Below are positions 61,754-64,000 of a stretch of DNA of 64,000 nucleotides, one piece after another. The DNA is taken from contig NZ_CP134876.1 of assembly GCF_032108445.1 (NCBI RefSeq), forward strand, positions 6,138,001 to 6,202,000. Reading direction: 5' to 3'. This stretch comes from Micromonospora halotolerans. Its GTDB lineage: Bacteria; Actinomycetota; Actinomycetes; Mycobacteriales; Micromonosporaceae. Every line of letters starts with the position of its first letter. Position 1 is the stretch's first letter. A model generated the notes under the pieces. The model worked only from the letters and a program-made list of their open reading frames with translations. It had not been told where the DNA came from and ran no database searches. The position numbers were made by a program, and so were the translations under genes.

Positions 61754-62924
61754 TGAGCGGCTCCCGCCGTTCGAAGGCCTCCTGACTGGACTGCAGATTC
61801 ACCAGGGCCAACTGGAAGGCGGCCAACTCATCCCTGAGAGTGGCGAGTCGCTCCTCGTTCCTCGTGGTCTGGGTGAGGTAGGCCTCCATCCGGTGACCGA
61901 GCCCCGCGATGTCGTCAGTGAGCTCGGCCATCGCCTGCTGGTGACTCTTGATGACCTGCTGAATCAGATGCTCGCGCCGATTTTCTCGTTCACGCTCGTT
62001 GGTGGCCAGGACCCAACGCGCGCCTTGGTGGACCGCGACCCCGAGAATCACCACGGTGCCGATCCCGGTGACCATCGCGCTCAGGCCCAGCAGACCGCCG
62101 AACCCCAGGGCCGCCAAACCCGAGGTGATTCCCGCCCCGCTGAGGCCGGAGACGCTGCCAGCAAGACTGATCGCGGCGATCGGGGCACCGAACGCAGCCG
62201 CCTTGGCAGCAATGTCCTTGGTGGTGGCCTCCAACTGGCTGGTCGTGATCTTGCCGGAAGCAAAGTCCTCTTCCGCAATCACGAACCGTTCGGTCGCCTC
62301 CACGACCTTGTCAGCTGACTCGGCGAACACGAGTCCTGCGACCAGCACGATTCGCTCACGCTCGACGTCTGCAGCATGTCTGTCAGCACGCGAGATTCGC
62401 ACCAGATCGCGCACCAGCACCGTGAACACCGGCTCGCGCTGATCCTCCTCGAGGCAGTCGTGCAATTTTCTGGACAGCTCCACCGTGGCGTCGGGGACCC
62501 CTGCGTCGCTCGCCGTATCGCGTTGCGCCCCAGTGATCTCCCTGCGCAACTCCGATCGCGCTTCGCCGTCGAGACCAATCGTCGATGCGAACAAGTACAG
62601 ATTCGCGATCTCGCGAGGATCGAGGAGGCCGTCGACCAGAGCCAAGCTCACCAACACCCGACAATAGAGCAACTTCCCGTCCGCGCTGAGCGCGGACAAG
62701 TCGCCGACATCGGCGGGGTTGCCGGACGACCAGGCCGACAGGCCCTCCTTGACTTCTCCGACCTTCGCCATCACCTGCTCGGCGGACTGCTTCACCCTCT
62801 CCTGGGCATCGCCAGCAGCATCAGCGACAAGCTGCCTCGCGACGCTCGTGCTGTCGGCAACCATCCGTCCAGCGGCGTCGGCAACGCCCTTCAGCCGTCC
62901 AAACCCAACATCACGAAGGCCCAT
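61743..62924 (-). CDS. TerB-like domain membrane protein with C-terminal coiled coil
   Basis: A 393-aa protein; ATG 62924 is used (GAGAGGG at good spacing; 62930 is also possible). Residues 1-65 are amphipathic helices. A TerB-like segment spans about 85-200, with LVSLALVDGLLDPREIANLY followed by LFASTIGLDGEARSELRREI. A Gly/Ala-rich hydrophobic region (about 240-305, SGLSGAGITSGLAALGFGGL) probably enters the membrane. The last 80 residues form a coiled coil (MAELTDDIAGLGHRMEAYLT). TerB domains occur in tellurite and phage-related stress systems. Its partner is the overlapping downstream gene. Confidence 0.65.
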   Translation of the reverse strand: MGLRDVGFGRLKGVADAAGRMVADSTSVARQLVADAAGDAQERVKQSAEQVMAKVGEVKEGLSAWSSGNPADVGDLSALSADGKLLYCRVLVSLALVDGLLDPREIANLYLFASTIGLDGEARSELRREITGAQRDTASDAGVPDATVELSRKLHDCLEEDQREPVFTVLVRDLVRISRADRHAADVERERIVLVAGLVFAESADKVVEATERFVIAEEDFASGKITTSQLEATTKDIAAKAAAFGAPIAAISLAGSVSGLSGAGITSGLAALGFGGLLGLSAMVTGIGTVVILGVAVHQGARWVLATNERERENRREHLIQQVIKSHQQAMAELTDDIAGLGHRMEAYLTQTTRNEERLATLRDELAAFQLALVNLQSSQEAFERREPLSVG

Positions 62925-63512
62925 CGCCATCCCTCTCACGTCCTTTGGCGAAAGGCTATCGGTAGCCACCGACGGGACGACGTCCTCCCAGCGGCCCAAG
63001 CGCATGTCCTCATCGGCCAAATTTCGATGCCCTACAGCTGTGGCGCCGCCAGCCTCGCCGAGCGCCTCTATGCCTGGCGAGCCACCCGGAGCCCGGCCGC
63101 CGCCGCGCGGCTCGTCTGCACCACGGCTTCTGACAGCGAGGGCATCCTCGGCGAACTCGTCGCGCTCAGTGAGCTGTCGCGCTTGGCCGGCGTCGTCACC
63201 TCGGCACATCCGCACCGTGGACAGCTTGTCGACCTTGCGGCTGACACCGCGAGGGCCCTCCAACCGCAGTGACGGCAGCGGCCGCAGCACGTCACGCTCC
63301 ACGGCCAGGCGATCATCGGCGATCGCCTGGGTCTCGCCGTGCTTTTCACGCTGATCTCGGCGCACCATGCGACCGCGGCGGCACTGGCTACGCTCAGGTC
63401 GCCGCCGAAGTCGTCGGCGGGCACGACCAGGTCCGAATTCGCCAGGCGCACTGATCTCGGCTTTATCGTCGCCGCAGACGAGAACACCGGTCCGATTGGG
63501 GCCCCCTCTCCC
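62925..63512. other. Unassigned 0.6 kb between minus-strand genes
   Basis: Both strands are open and neither frame matches a family. A plus-strand frame (63029-63271, MPYSCGAASLAERLYAWRAT to ARALQPQ) has coding-like third positions and seems to continue after a shift as HVTLHGQAIIGDRLGLAVLF. It could be a broken gene. Confidence 0.4.
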
Positions 63513-64000
63513 CTACTGTGGAGCGAGCATCAACACAGCACCTTCTTTAGAAACCGCCGTGACGATCTCATCCGGCTCGCGCCCGGAGGACGTCCGATCG
63601 GGCGTACCCCGCTCGGCGACGCTCTGTTGGGCCTCAATCACCTGGTCCGCGTCGCTCTCACTGAGGGCGTCGTCGACCTCCGCAGCCAGACCAAACACCA
63701 CTTCCAACTCGCCGCCGGGCAAGGTGATCAGATTTCGAACGCCCACGACCTCCAGACCGTCGGGCGTCTGGCGTCGGACCCGCTGTGGCCGTGCATCCGC
63801 GTCCCTGTCTAGCCTCGCGCGGTAAACCGGGGGCGCCCATGTCCGGAAGGCGTAGTCGTTGCCGGCAAAGTCGGCGAGGCTTGCCCAGGATGACTGAACA
63901 CCGGCCCGCACCAGGTTTTCGGCGGATAGCGGCTCGCCCTCGTCGATGTCGACGTGTACGGTCCGCTCGAACGTCTCACGCTCGACGTGCACCTCTGCCG
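63513..64000 (-). CDS. Unidentified protein, C-terminal part, runs off right edge
   Basis: The frame is open to the last base of the window; GTG 63992 is not necessarily the start. 160 or more residues, acidic (VHVDIDEGEPLSAENLVRAG, LAAEVDDALSESDADQVIEA), with PDGLEVVGVRNLITLPGGEL, soluble. No family is recognised. It may belong to the TerB-like cluster, but 590 bp separate them. Confidence 0.5.
   Translation of the reverse strand, partial: AEVHVERETFERTVHVDIDEGEPLSAENLVRAGVQSSWASLADFAGNDYAFRTWAPPVYRARLDRDADARPQRVRRQTPDGLEVVGVRNLITLPGGELEVVFGLAAEVDDALSESDADQVIEAQQSVAERGTPDRTSSGREPDEIVTAVSKEGAVLMLAPQ

Noticed and set aside
62930..63368. N-terminal extension of the TerB-like frame to 541 aa
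   Set aside because: Upstream residues are charged low-complexity and a good ribosome binding site precedes 62924.

Overview
The window is high-GC DNA with an actinobacterial gene set. The combination of DUF4253, DUF4396, DUF5753/Scr1-type regulators, LacI/ABC/glycoside hydrolase operons, SpoIIE-type phosphatases with RsbW/RsbV-like partners, an MmpS-like protein and ECF41 sigma factors suggests a soil or plant-associated member of the Micromonosporaceae (Micromonospora-like). That placement is inferred from gene families and base composition, not from a marker gene. There is no rRNA, no intact tRNA and no CRISPR array.

Layout. 1-6.4 kb: decayed accessory DNA with a broken SnoaL-like gene, an ArsR regulator, a DUF4253 gene, a VOC gene with one in-frame stop, a DUF4396 membrane protein, a DUF5753 remnant beside a 3' tRNA-Ala half (probable old attachment site) and an IS21 stub. 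6.4-12.0 kb: a minus-strand carbohydrate operon (binding lipoprotein, two permeases, secreted glycoamylase-like hydrolase) whose LacI regulator has lost its middle and whose neighbouring GH35 gene is a stub. 12.1-20.6 kb: an SDR protein with an N-terminal zinc-binding segment, a divergent DoxX/TetR pair around a dyad operator, an IS110 element, an AhpD-like protein and stubs of IS3, IS5 and IS481. 20.7-30 kb: a second ArsR about 89% identical to the first, two SpoIIE-type phosphatases (one a 658-aa PAS-PP2C-HATPase-STAS fusion), a cold-shock protein and a frameshifted methyltransferase.

30-38.6 kb: cell-wall genes (GH3 lipoprotein, Tat-exported amidase with peptidoglycan-binding repeats), a GNAT protein, and a PadR/ABC ATPase/FtsX-type permease operon with a near-consensus promoter overlapped by a perfect dyad. 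39.5-44.3 kb: DUF4389, NmrA-like, DUF4386 and LtrA genes, with a truncated barstar. 44.6-50 kb: a membrane protein, an ECF41 sigma factor operonic with an FAD oxidoreductase, and a second IS110 element. 50.8-51.6 kb: an overlapping RsbV/RsbW-like pair.

51.8-58.6 kb: two 286-bp near-identical inverted repeats, each ending in a MerR-type promoter that points inward, bracket a 6.2-kb segment. The segment carries an MmpS-like gene, a broken integrase, DUF1152 and VanZ genes and a metal-response operon (Cys-pair protein, MerR, MerT-like, YnfA). 58.9-64 kb: an uncharacterised cluster with a gamma-glutamylcyclotransferase-like domain fused to a HEPN-like domain, then a translationally coupled TerB-like/membrane protein pair and a partial gene at the edge. 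This last cluster and the inverted-repeat segment are the best candidates for something undescribed.

Overall the window reads as a plastic accessory region: about twenty gene or IS remnants lie among functional islands that mostly concern stress signalling, regulation and the envelope.
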